A DNA stretch of 64,000 nt from Oscarella lobularis (lineage: Eukaryota; Porifera; Homoscleromorpha; Homosclerophorida; Oscarellidae), in NCBI RefSeq assembly GCF_947507565.1, contig NC_089185.1, forward strand, positions 124,001-188,000, read 5' to 3'. The notes under the pieces are model-generated. The model ran no database searches, was not told the DNA's origin, and worked only from the letters and a program-made list of their open reading frames with translations. Shown here piece by piece: positions 23,266 to 34,366 of this stretch. The position numbers and the translations under genes were made by a program. Position 1 is the first letter of the stretch, and each line of letters begins with the position of its first letter.

Positions 23266-23556
23266 CTAAGACAGAGGGTCAAAAAAATAAATCACAACTT
23301 CTTTATTTATATATTCTTCCTGTTTCTGATAGGATTTAGCTGCTGGCGCCCACGGAGACGTACTGGGAGCAATAGAGGAAAATTCAAGTCTAACCAATAA
23401 GGGAGAGTCTAAAGCGAAACCGAGTTTTTCTCTTTGGAAATCGTGACGCTTGTTGCATGTCTGTTGCAGTAATTCACGCTCTATTTACGACTCGTTTAGA
23501 CAGTAAATACAGTACATCCAACATTGGTTCAACATTTATTTAGCTTCTTGAAAGAG

Positions 23557-25106
23557 CTAAATATTTTTTACCAAGTCCTCGGGTGGAAGACCCTCATAGC
23601 AAATCCGATACACAGTAGAAAATAGTGGGTATCTAATGTAATAATAAAAATATTTTTTTATTATCATATTAAATTTACTTACTGATCGACCGTGCCCTTG
23701 GTTTGTAACAATTTGTATACTTCAATCGACGTCGGTGGTCCCTGGACTTTTTGACCGTTCAATAATTCCGCTTCCAATTGCTCAATAGACTTGAAAAATG
23801 AATCATTGCCTGTAATACTATAGCACTCACATTATTCATTATCATTACCTTCCTTGTCTTTGCTAATGCTTCGGCCACTTTGCGATTGCGTCCTCCGTAG
23901 CAAGTCGTCACTAGATCAGCAACACCGCAACTTTCCAAGAACGTCGCATCGTGTCCACCGCCAAAGAATTCCTTAGCAAAAGACACCATCTCCTTCAAAC
24001 CGATTCGAATGACGGCAGCCTTTGTGTTGCCACCGTATCTGAGAGAGAAAAATAACAGATAAAAACGCCTCTGAGTGTCCGGGCCACTAACCCAAGACCG
24101 TCACATATTCCAGCGCCAACTGCTACAACGTTCTAGTTTTCAAGAATCGTCATCGCGCGTGAGAAAAGTATTTCCAACTGACTTTCAAAGCACCGCACAG
24201 CTCAACAGTTTGACAATCCGAACATATAGCAATGCGAAAGTATGACGTATGAAAAAGAGTCTGAAGAATCTTCCCGTGCTCAGCGTTCTTATAACCTAAA
24301 CACAACAATTAAATAAATAAATAATTAATTAGTCATTTTTTATTTACCGATTGTTGCTTCGCAGAAATTCTCCGCTGCCACCTCGTTTGCCAAATTGGCT
24401 CCCATAAGCACGCAGCATTCCGAAATGCCCAATGCCTCTTCGATGACCGACGACGTCAACACGAGCCCTGTACCCTTGGAGTCGACTCCCTAGAAAAACA
24501 CGTGCCATAGAGAATCGCGCCCATGGATAAAAACGAAAACGTCAAGAAAAAGACAAGTGGCGACCATTGGAACCTTGATCAGTGAAATGGCAAGTGCATC
24601 CTTGGTCACGTGACCTTTTATCTGCTTGCAAACGCCCTCGACAAACTGAGAGAGAAGAGAATAGCGAATCTCTCTCCTCAGTTCCACGACGTTTCGCTCA
24701 CTTGATGAGGAAGGACGAAAATAAAGATGTTGGCACCTTCCGCTGCTTTCGCCGCATCCGGTATAGCAACCTCCGCGGCACACCACAATTAATTTCTGAC
24801 GTCATCGAGGCGAGGGGACACCGAACTTACGACGTTTTCGGGAATTTTGAATCCCGGCAAATATTTGACGTTTTCGTGATCGTTATTGATGACGTCAGTC
24901 AATTTACGATCGCCTATCATTTCCTCGAAGACCCACATTGCCACGCGCTCCTCGAACAGGTCCGATTTCTTCACGTTTTCGCCGATAATACGAGCAATAG
25001 CCGATCCCCTAGCAAAACGACGTCGCAACAATTGCAAAAACGTTGCAAAGTTCTACCAATTTCCCGATCCAACGATGCAAACGCTGTACTTCTTCGCCGT
25101 TGCCAT
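23557..25106 (-). CDS. GPD1: Glycerol-3-phosphate dehydrogenase (NAD+), GPD1/GPD1L type
   Basis: A cytosolic enzyme that interconverts dihydroxyacetone phosphate and glycerol-3-phosphate with NADH. The start [17 protein letters not shown] continues after a short intron with [20 protein letters not shown], giving the Rossmann motif [28 protein letters not shown] and [19 protein letters not shown] follow. Later exons include the substrate-site block [20 protein letters not shown] followed by [10 protein letters not shown]. The last exon reads [20 protein letters not shown] and ends VKNI. The order and length (about 350 residues) match GPD1/GPD1L; the sequence does not decide between these vertebrate paralogues. 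The ATG is 124 bp from the start of the divergent GATA-like gene. Confidence 0.93.
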
Positions 25107-25230
25107 GCTTTCTTTTCTAGACAATAACGCTCCCACGTAAACGCGTGCGTACAGCGAATGACCTTTACACAGGCAACCTTTTTGCTGTGTGACAATCGAC
25201 TAGGTCCCGGAAGAACGTGGTCGCGCTCTC

Positions 25231-26762
25231 ATGTCCAAGCGACGACGTGCAAAGCCGAAGGAATCTCCGGAGGAGCATAAACGTTAGTTAACGTTTGCAT
25301 GCAGATCGATTAAAAACCTTTTCGCTCCTAAGAACGTTGTCCCCGCGTGGAAAATTTCTGTTGCGACTTGTGTGGCAGTAAGACCATTCTAAAGCAAAGG
25401 GAACGACGCCGAAAACGCACGAAACAACGAAAGCCGCCCACACCTCGCTACAAAATAGATCCAGAAACGGGAAAAAAGCTCTGTCTCTGCAACGCCTGTG
25501 GTAGATACATCCAAAAAATCAATGAGTTGTATCGATTTACTACTGTAGGACTTTCATTTGGTCGACGACTTATTCGGAATCCTGCTACTGTTGTTTCATC
25601 CCTGTCTGAAAAGAAGAAGTTGGTAAAAAGAGCCGAGGAATTTGGACAGTCTTTGGCTAGGCTACTAAATGACGATGATGGTGAGAAAACTAATATACAT
25701 ACATACCGTTTTTTTGACGTAGAAATGTCCTAGCCGCTTTGCTCTATTGCTCCAAAGTGACTTCATCACCGTGTGGATGCATACAGAAGTATCTCACAGG
25801 AGAAGGTGAGCGTCACAATGGACTCCCAAGTCATTTCTTAGAAAAAAAATCTAGATGGAAGTGTGGACAAAACAAAAGCAGTTGGCTTACTGAATGTGTA
25901 CCAGAGCGCTCTTCAGCTCTCAAGACAACCGTAAGCAGAGCTCCCCCTATGTTCTGTGTCCTAGAAACGCTTATTTAGAGGACGCAGAAGGCCGCCGGCT
26001 TATGATCAATTCGTCCAGGAGGAGCGAAAGCGTCTAAGGGATGAGTATCACTTTTGCGAGATCGCCGCCAAGAAAATACTTCGCTATTCGAATAACTTTC
26101 TCTATAAAGCGTTGAAGACGGAAGAGGGGGTAAGGAAATTTCCTAAGAAGAAACAAAAATCAGTGAATTTTCCGTCTCAGAAAAGTCGAGCCGAATTCAC
26201 AAACGGAAAAAGTCGACGTCACGCGCTGAATTCATTTGGAGATTTATCTGGAATCGAGTGCTGTCCAATGAAATGCACTCAATCCATTTTGAAAATCGAG
26301 GACAAGGCAAAAGATTGGAGAAAACGATACGGAGAGCAAAAACAGATTGAAAATCGAGAGATTATCAGCGAAATGCTCTCCAGTCACTTCTGCGACAATT
26401 TCATACAATTAGTCACCGGATGCACAGACTTTGCAATTCGTGTGGTCAAAGAACATCTGAAGAAAGGAATTCCATTGGATTATCGAAACGTAAAACGAAA
26501 GCGTTTCGTCGAAGAAGAAGAAGAAGAAGAAGAAGACATAGGGTCTGAAGAAGAAGAGGAAAACAAATTGACGTCACAACGCAAACCAATTACTAGATCA
26601 AGAAGCAGTATTGACTCCGCCCTCACTGACTTCTTTGTGGAAGTGTTACCATCAAAGCGAAAGCGTCTCACTCCAAAAGATGACGATGCTCCTCCTTATC
26701 TTGGCCCCGGTGCTATGCACGTGTTCGCCGCCGAGGCTGCAGCAGCCTGCGGAAACTTTTGA
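25231..26762 (+). CDS. Unrecognised nuclear protein with GATA-like zinc finger
   Basis: Exon 1 encodes MSKRRRAKPKESPEEHK and joins in phase to QRCPRVENFCCDLCGSKTIL. The finger is C-x2-C, a long basic insert of about 38 residues, then LCNACGRYIQK. The second half has the CNAC-G signature of GATA fingers, but the usual loop is about 17-18 residues. A Cys-rich piece follows (LYCSKVTSSPCGCIQKYLTG), then a basic helical part (QEERKRLRDEYHFCEIAAKK). The large last exon holds a run of glutamates and KRKR-type nuclear signals, and ends with an Ala-rich tail (FAAEAAAACGNF). I infer a nuclear, possibly DNA-binding protein. No orthologue is recognised. Exon borders in the middle (near 25733 and 25981) are by eye. 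Confidence 0.72.
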
Positions 26763-26832
26763 CAAATTAAAAATACAGTGTTTTGCGTTAATTAACTATT
26801 GATTATTAATAATGATTTTTGGGGGGTGTTCT

Positions 26833-27468
26833 TTAGTCCACAATCAGTTCATCTACGGCCCAGTCTTCGTAACTTCCATCAGGAAGATATCGTCGAATAA
26901 TCATAGGAATTCTTTTCTCCCTAGTGCATCTTACACTTACATTTGACCCATAGACAAGAAGTATCTTACTTCAATTCCTTTGTGGCTATCTCCAAAGGAT
27001 CGGTTTCGCCTTCAAGTTCGACCATGACAGGGGCACCCATGCTAAAACAAGGATATAGCTACATTGTAGCAATTCTTTCTTGATTTCACCTAATTTGCAA
27101 CGCTCTCGTTCCCAATATTCTCGCTCTTTCATATTTCGTCATAAACGGCGTTGTCGTCTTGCCTCCCGACTCTCCTACTCCCCCACGTGCCGTCTCACCT
27201 TTTCGAAAAATCATAAACACGTCTCTAAGCTATTTACTGCGCTTTCCGTACCCCCGTCTGGCAGAATTTCCACTTCGGGTTGTTCCTGAGAGAGTTCGAT
27301 GAAGAAAAAACGTAGAAAATCGCGCGAAAAGACGCTCTACCTCGTCCACGATGTCGTCTGGCTCCATTTCTTCGCCGTAATCGTCACCCACACTAAAAAA
27401 CGCTTTCTTGATAGCCAAGACGAACTTGCACGACGTCATTACTCTTCAAAATCCTCTTGATCAGACAT
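26833..27468 (-). CDS. POLR2F: POLR2F/RPB6, shared subunit of RNA polymerases I-III
   Basis: A common subunit of all three nuclear RNA polymerases that stabilises the clamp base. The start MSDQEDFEE is followed by an acidic exon ([16 protein letters not shown]) and [12 protein letters not shown]. The conserved core is [20 protein letters not shown] then [20 protein letters not shown], and the protein ends [20 protein letters not shown] followed by VD and stop. This end is almost identical to other animals. There are about six exons with tiny introns. The ATG at 27468-27466 is 125 bp from that of EIF1A on the other strand. Confidence 0.95.
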
Positions 27469-27593
27469 TTCGAGACGTTCGACGCCGAATCGACGGGACT
27501 CCAACCTACGGGCTCTAAATTTCGTGTGTTGCGCAATTTTGCTTCACTTGCTAACTTTCAAGCCGTCGATAAAGAAGCGATATCTGACCCAAA
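27469..27593. promoter_or_regulatory. Bidirectional promoter, POLR2F / EIF1A
   Basis: A 125-bp spacer between two divergent start codons of transcription and translation core genes. It must contain the 5' UTRs and core promoters of both. No TATA box seen. Confidence 0.6.
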
Positions 27594-28370
27594 ATGCCAA
27601 AGAACAAAGGCAATTCCCTACGAGTCCCAAACAGACGTTTCCGTTTAATATTCTTCCTCGCAGGAAAGGGAGGCAAAAATCGGCGACGAGGCAAGAACGA
27701 AAACGAGTCGGAAAAGCGAGAACTCGTCTTCAAAGAGCACGGACAAGGTAAACGTCGAAGAAACAAAGGCTGTAGGCTCGCAACATTCTATCTCTCCCGT
27801 TTACGCAACGCGCAGAATATGCGCAAGTCACGAAAATGCTTGGCAACGGTCGACTCGAAGCGCTCTGCTTCGACGGAGTCAAGCGACTGTGCCACATCCG
27901 CGGAAAACTGCGCAAAAAAGTGCCGCGAACATCCTAAATTAAACGAAGAGAATCATTTGATTTCGCTTTCAGGTTTGGATCAGTCAAGGCGACGTCGTTC
28001 TCATCGGTCTCAGAGATTATCAGGTTAGAAAACACGTTGGGGGAAAAAGGGGGGCGTGGTTCATCATATCCTTTCAGGATTCCAAAGCTGACGTCATTAT
28101 GAAGTATACCACAGACGAAGCTCGCAATCTGAAAACGTACGGCGAACTTCCGGAGCACGGTGAGTTTTCTCTCCTTTTCTTCGCAGTCAATGGAATAATC
28201 CGACTACTGTAGCTAAAATCAACGAAACTGAGATGTTTGGCGAAGGAGAAGATGAAGACGTTGCCTTCGAAATGGGATATCAGGAAGATCTCGATTCTGA
28301 AGATGATGACGTAAGTGAACTCCAATTGAAAAATAATTTCGACTAAATTCTCTTCTTTTTCGTTTAGTGA
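27594..28370 (+). CDS. EIF1AX: EIF1A, translation initiation factor 1A
   Basis: An OB-fold factor of the 43S preinitiation complex that promotes scanning and start-codon choice. The start MPKNKG joins to [20 protein letters not shown], identical to other animals, then [51 protein letters not shown] and the acidic C-terminal tail ending in DSEDDD. The first intron (27610-27663) begins with GC. The final intron lies exactly before the stop codon, so the last exon begins with TGA (28368-28370). If that intron is retained the frame adds about 12 residues before a TAA. Confidence 0.96.
27610..27663 (+). other. GC-AG intron 1 of EIF1A
   Basis: A 54-nt intron with donor AACAAAG|GCAATT and acceptor CCTCGCAG|GAAAG. 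It splits the invariant MPKNKGKGG. No GT lies near the exon end. Confidence 0.85.
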
Positions 28371-28470
28371 TTACGATGAAGTGTCGATCTGAAATGAGTG
28401 ATTGGAGTTTAGGGGACTGCTTAGTAGATTTTTTTCGCCAATCTAAGAATACGTGTAATAATAAACTCCG

Positions 28471-31400
28471 TCATTGTCTTTCCACGCTGAATGTGTACTC
28501 AAAATTATGCGTTTCCTGCAGCGAGACACACTTGGCTATTCGCGCAATCCAATTCCTACAAAAACTTACGTGGCAGGCTTGACTTCGGTATTTCACTGTG
28601 CAGCAGCAATCATTAGATGCCGTTTGAGCGTCTAAAAAATCGATCAAAATCGATGTAGGGGTGCTTTTCTTCTTACCAAGCGACCAGAGATAGGACATGG
28701 TTTGCTTTGGCGTGACGATTCGTTCGTTCAAAGCGTGCAAAGGCTTCGACTCGGCGGAGAAGCCTTCACAGCTCACGGATAGAATCGACAGAACGCACGG
28801 GAAAACATTCTTGAATAGTAGCTGCAAAAAACGACTGGGGGACAGAGAGAAATAGAAATAAGTCGGCGAAAATTCAAAGAGACCTTACCCGCTTGATGAT
28901 GACGCAGCGTGCAGTTGATGGGACGACGAAAAGGGACGAAAAAACGTGAGATTCATTGGGCAATGCAGCAGCGGATTAACCCAAAGACACGAAACAACGA
29001 CCTAAATCAAAAAAGACTAGTGAGAGATGCGAGTAAACCTCACATACGTCGGCTTTGCGAGAGTCGCCCGTTGCACCAGCACTGCTACCAACAACTTGCA
29101 TATCTATATGAATTACGCGCAGAGGATCGACGGGCGGGAGACTAATTTTAACAGGAGCTCCATCTTCGGCCACGACACTAATCAAATTCACAACAGTTTC
29201 CTCTGAAAAAATAATACCTAAACCCTAGTTAGCCACGAATGCGTGTAGAGCACCTGTATCGCTTTCAATGACGGCACCGGTCAGACGTTTCACCGAAACA
29301 AACGGCGGTAAGACGAGATCGAGACAAGACAATCCCGATATTCCCTTTTTTCCGGATTTAACCGAGAGACGAATCGATTGGACGACATCCACGAGTAAGA
29401 AATCTGCACGAAAAGGTGCACGTCAGCTCTAAATTTGCCGTGCATAAAGAAACCTCCGTGTAGAGGCTTCAGACAGACTTCGACGTCCGTCTTTCTGGGC
29501 AGAATAACGAGCCCCTGTTTTCTTCTAGGCATCGGTATACAGGGCAAAATGTACTGCAGAGAACCTATCTCTATTTCCAGCCCCCGAATATAATACTGTC
29601 CTTCATCTTCAACCTAAAAAAAATCGGAAAAAATTCGAAAGGGAAAACGAAGGAGGCTACGCTTACTTTTCCGCGAACCAATACCGTATTAAAACCCGGT
29701 TTCAACTCACCAGGACTTTCCACTTCGAGCCAAATCAATTCAAGATTTTCATCGTCGTCATTATCATTATCCTCATCATCATCATCATCATCACCATTCT
29801 CCTTATTATCCCCCTCCTTTTGCTCCTGATTCAAAGCGTCTATACTGTCTCCTTCAACCAATTCCCTGCGGCTTTCACTATCTTCTGATTTCTGATCCGA
29901 GCCGTCGTCTGCGAGAAGATTAATACTTCCGCACGATGCCGACGTTGCCATGGAATCGGTACGACAATACACGTCCAATTTATCGCTTTCTGATCGACTG
30001 CTCGTTCTTCGTTTGCGATTCGGCTTGTTTTCTTCCATCACTTTCGCCACGACGGACACGTCCGTCAATCTCCGATCGACGTCGCGTGGTTCCTTTACGG
30101 GAGACTCGAGCGCCGAGTGCTTGCAATGCAAACTGAGAGAGATTCGATTAAATCGAATAGGCTAAACAAGAAAATTACGCATCGGTGATTAAATAAATAA
30201 ATAAATAAATAAATAAACGGTGCGTTCTCGCCTTAATAAGCGAAGAGCTGAGCTCAATAGCCACGACAGCGTCCTCATCTGTACAAAATACACTATCATC
30301 GCTTGTAGGTCGAACGCCATGTAACTCAAAAACGACTTCAAAGGGCAAGAGAACGGTGGACAAGTCTACAAGCCCAATTAAAGATGTAAAGGCATGTAAG
30401 TTAGTTTACCAGGCATTGCCGCTACTTTGAGTAATTCCTCATAATAATGACTGTGCGTGCTATCAGGCAACGACGGATCAAAACAAGCTAAACTAGAGCA
30501 CGTACTCGCATATCTAAAATTTTACATAATAATAATACGAATTAATATTTAGGTGTACTTTTCAATGTGACCCATTTTTAAGAGGCAATCGGCCAGAGGT
30601 ACGAGTACGTTCGCTGACAACAAATACCAGCGTTCAGCGTCATAAATCTGGCAAGCCTTTGTGAGTAAAGGCTCGGCGACGCTGTAGTTGCCTCGAGCTC
30701 TGAAGACACGGGTATATATTACGTCACGTGAGCTCACCCTCGTACAAATTAAATAGAGCCAATTGATGACCGACTTGAGCGGCGAAACGTCTTCGTCCAA
30801 TGTGAGAATACGCGTCCAACGTCTTTTGACCCAATTCCTTCACAGAATACATAGTATTATAGATTTAATAAGTTATGGTGTACCAAGTAGAGTGCGTGGA
30901 AATCTGACGCCGAACAAAGTGCCGCCTGGAGACGTAGACTATCTTCAGACGCCCCAATACCTACGTATTTCTCATAGTTAAAAAATTAATAAAATTAATT
31001 ATTTATTTTACCTCCTTCGTCGCTACCCATTATACCGTGCATTAAATCAATAGCGCATTCAGACAAAGACGCGTGCTTTCCGTCTAAAGCCTTGCACAAC
31101 GTTCCCACTAACTGTAGCTGAAACATACAACAATAGCAACGTGTTCTCTTTCCCTCTCTCTTTACCCACCTTTTCCCAAGCGTATTTCAACATATTCGCT
31201 CTCAACATGAACATTTTCTCGTGCGCAATTTCCTTCTCGTCGGCGAGACCCAACTCAACGGAGCTCAATTTCTCCAGCTCAGATAATATTTGCACGCAAC
31301 TCAAGTACACCCACACGTGAGAACCCCCATCAATGATAGGAACCTAATATACGCAAAGAGTATATATATATATATCAAGATAGAGAGAGAAAAACCTGAA

Positions 31401-32718
31401 GAAATTTGAGTTCTTGTAGGCAGCCGTGCATGAAGTTGAACGCTCTCTCGGCGATTCCAAAACTTCGTTTCATGGCAAACAGAAGCATTGATTGTCGTAG
31501 AAATAAATAATTTCGAAACTGTAGCAAGTTGCACGATCTCTCTTTAATGAGATAGCGTTGGGCTCGAATGCCTTGACTGGTGACGCGAAGACACGCTCCA
31601 TACCAACTGCGACATTCGACGGCAAAAGTAGACAACCAGGAAGGATATTCTGAAAAAAAATCATATTGATTTTTATATAATCCCTATTAGATGGAGACCT
31701 CCTGCGTTGGTATTAATGACGTATTGGGAAAACATAGCATCCAATTCGTCGTACTGAATCAGAGCGTCTTCATACAAAGTCAGCATTTCAAAAACAAAAG
31801 ATAGTTGTTCCTATTAAATTAATAATATTAGATTATTCATCTCACGTTTCTTTCTCTTGCCTGGAGTATGAAGTAGTCGCAAAAGTTCCACGGCTTTGTC
31901 ATTCGTCTTTCCCTCATCGATCGAACGACTTCTTCGAGACGCGGAAGATTGCGCGTGAACGATTGGAGAAGGAGCTGTCGGATTCGAGACAGTAGAGCCT
32001 GCCACGATTCCAATAATCGCGTCTCCTGATGCTGAGACGAAAATTTCAACTGAATACATCTACACGAAAAAAATCTCCAAATATTTCAATTGAAAAAAAA
32101 TCTGCTTCGCGCCTTTGACTTTGAGCGGATTTCGAACAGAAATCGTTTTTGATTTTTTCTATGATATTGACTCTCGGTTTTGCGAACGGTGACGATTCGT
32201 GCTGAGACACGACAACGACGAGCCAATCGAGAGCGAGATTGTTGGAGAGAAGATCCAACCAGCTACTAATCTGATCTTTGACCCCGTTCTTGTACTGTTG
32301 AATGTCCTGCATGCAATGAATTCCACAAATTAGTCAATGTATTCTTTGTTCTACGTTGCATTCTGTCCAGAATAGATGCAAAAATGGATATTCGTGCAGA
32401 TTTATGGATTTGTCGATTGGATTCGTCGCGATTAGGTCTTCGCTGAACGGGACGAAGTTTGGGTCCAAGGAGAGCTTTATTGCGTCGCGACCGTGTGATC
32501 TATAGGGCACGCGTCGGTGAAGAATAGAAATGTTATGCGAAAACTTTACCTTTGCCACGTGACGGCTTCCGTTGGCAAATTCTGCGCCAATTGAGAGTGG
32601 AAAGAGGAAAATAATGCCGGATCTCCGTGATCTAAAGCCATTGCTTATTTCGAACATCAAAAAAGTGTAGCGTACAGGTGACAATCGGCTTTAGATCGCT
32701 TTTCGCATTGACAGCCAT
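28471..32718 (-). CDS. TRAPPC10: TRAPPC10, TRAPP II tethering-complex subunit
   Basis: A specific subunit of TRAPP II, a Golgi tether and Rab exchange factor. Exon 1 (ATG at 32718-32716) encodes MAVNAKSDLKPIVT, joined to HGDPALFSSFHSQLAQNLPT. Next come HEYPFLHLFWTECNVE, LALDWLVVVVSQHESSPFAK, PRVNIIEKIKNDFCSKSAQ and SFTRNLPRLEEVVRSMRERR, then KPWNFCDYFILQ. All match human TRAPPC10 in order. Exons from 31,700 down to 31,060 carry the helical-repeat part, and 30,550-28,830 the beta-rich C-terminal half with an acidic low-complexity insert (about 29,740-29,860). The last exon ends EYTFSVERQ. By my alignment vertebrate TRAPPC10 continues for more than 150 residues beyond this point, so the C-terminus is short. 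There are about 20 exons. Confidence 0.92.
30190..30217. repeat. (AAAT)n microsatellite
   Basis: Seven tandem tetranucleotide units in a TRAPPC10 intron. Confidence 0.9.
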
Positions 32719-32914
32719 TTAGTTCGTGTCCGGGAGTTCAGTCGACGTCGGTTTCCCGGTTTGTTTTTTCTCGCCAACGCTTTTCCACTTGCCTCGCATC
32801 GCCCACAGCTCGACGAGCTGCGTGAGATCGATAGAAAGCTATCCGACGTTATTTCTCCAACCAAATACGACCATCGCAGAGTAAATTGATCTTGTTATCG
32901 TCTCCCTGGATACG
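32719..32914. promoter_or_regulatory. Bidirectional spacer, TRAPPC10 / MANEA
   Basis: 196 bp between divergent ATGs. It should contain both promoters. No further gene or motif that I can defend. Confidence 0.5.
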
Positions 32915-34312
32915 ATGCCGAACCTCGGGCGCCGTATGCGTCGCTCTTTTGTCCGCTCCTTCGTCGTCTTTACCGCTATCTGCATGTTTGCCATGTTTCT
33001 TTACGTCCTGATCGATCAGAACGTCAGCGAGCGACCGAATTTGGAGAAACTGCGCCAAGTGCGAGCGAATGCGCTCCAACGACGATTTCTTCGCGAGACG
33101 AAGAACAGAGTGCAGGCCGTCGCTCGAAACACGTCTCATCGTCTGCCGTCGTTAGAAAAGAAACCCGTCGGTCCGGTTGGGAAGGTAAACGAAGCGGATC
33201 TTTTGGAGAAGAATCCCATCAAGTATTATTTATGGAAGAGCAACAATCTTCCCTTGCCAAATTATAATGTCCACGCCTTCTATTATCCGTGGTATGGCAC
33301 GCCTGACGTCGATGGCGAATATATACATTGGAATCATCCCTTTTTGCCTCATTGGAATAAGGAAGAGACGGCCAAGTATCCGAGTGGAAAGCATCAGCCT
33401 CCGGATGACATTGGCTCAAACTTCTACCCGGAAATTGGGGCGTATAGCTCAAAAAATGAGACAGTCGTTCACTTGCACATGTATCAGATAAGACTGGCGG
33501 GCATTGGGGTTGCAGTTGTTTCGTGGTATCCTCCTGACAAAAAGGACGACAATGGGAAAAGTCTCGACAGCGTCATGCCTCTCCTACTCCAAGTTGCGCA
33601 CGAGCACAAACTCAAAATCGCCATTCACAGCGAACCGTACAAAGAAAGAGATGCCACGCACATGAGAAACGACATCGTCTACTTCATGGATAAATACGGC
33701 AATCATCCAGCAATGTATCGTTTCAAGAAGACCAATGACGTATCATTGCCCATGGTCTACGTCTATGATAGTTATCTCACCGACACTCAAGACTGGATTG
33801 ACTTGCTTCAGCCCAACGGAAAATCGACAGTACGCGGCACGAAGTACGACTGCGTCTTCATCTCTCTTCTCGTCACAGACAGACATAAAGGGCTCATTGA
33901 ACGAGCCAATTTCGATGGGTTCTATACGTACTTTGCAGCAAACGGCTTCACGTACGGAAGCACGCACCGAAACTGGCCTCAGCTGAAAGAAATCGCCGAC
34001 AAAACGGGCAAACTCTTCATTCCCAGCATTGGACCCGGTTACGTCGACACGCAAGTGAGACCGTGGAACGGGCAAACGACTCGCGATCGCCAGTCGGGGA
34101 TGTACTACATGAACTCGTTTCAGGATGCGCTCAGACTTAAACCGCCCATCGTTTCTATAACGTCATTCAACGAATGGCACGAAGGGACCCAAATCGAGCC
34201 AGCCGTGCCAAAGAAAACGCCTCAATTCACCTACCTTGATTATGGCAAGCAAGGGCCTCTTAGTTATCTCGAAGCGACTAGGCATTACGCCAGTTTAGTT
34301 GGACACCAGTAG
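32915..34312 (+). CDS. MANEA: MANEA, Golgi endo-alpha-1,2-mannosidase (GH99)
   Basis: An intronless gene of 465 codons. It cleaves glucosylated mannose from N-glycans in the Golgi. The short basic cytoplasmic N-terminus is followed by a signal anchor (SFVVFTAICMFAMFLYVLID, residues about 15-34), giving type II topology, and a stem. GH99 motifs are all visible: VHAFYYPWYGTPDVDGEYIH, PPDDIGSNFYPEIGAYSS, GIGVAVVSWYPP, FDGFYTYFAANGFTYGS, FIPSIGPGYVDTQVRPWNG and SITSFNEWHEGTQIEPAVP. The last two blocks carry acidic residues expected in the active site. The length matches animal MANEA. It converges with POLQ, 54 bp apart. Confidence 0.95.
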   Translation: MPNLGRRMRRSFVRSFVVFTAICMFAMFLYVLIDQNVSERPNLEKLRQVRANALQRRFLRETKNRVQAVARNTSHRLPSLEKKPVGPVGKVNEADLLEKNPIKYYLWKSNNLPLPNYNVHAFYYPWYGTPDVDGEYIHWNHPFLPHWNKEETAKYPSGKHQPPDDIGSNFYPEIGAYSSKNETVVHLHMYQIRLAGIGVAVVSWYPPDKKDDNGKSLDSVMPLLLQVAHEHKLKIAIHSEPYKERDATHMRNDIVYFMDKYGNHPAMYRFKKTNDVSLPMVYVYDSYLTDTQDWIDLLQPNGKSTVRGTKYDCVFISLLVTDRHKGLIERANFDGFYTYFAANGFTYGSTHRNWPQLKEIADKTGKLFIPSIGPGYVDTQVRPWNGQTTRDRQSGMYYMNSFQDALRLKPPIVSITSFNEWHEGTQIEPAVPKKTPQFTYLDYGKQGPLSYLEATRHYASLVGHQ

Positions 34313-34366
34313 AGGTACTTGTACAGTTTCTGCTTTGATATCCGTTGCACAATAATAGTACGAACG

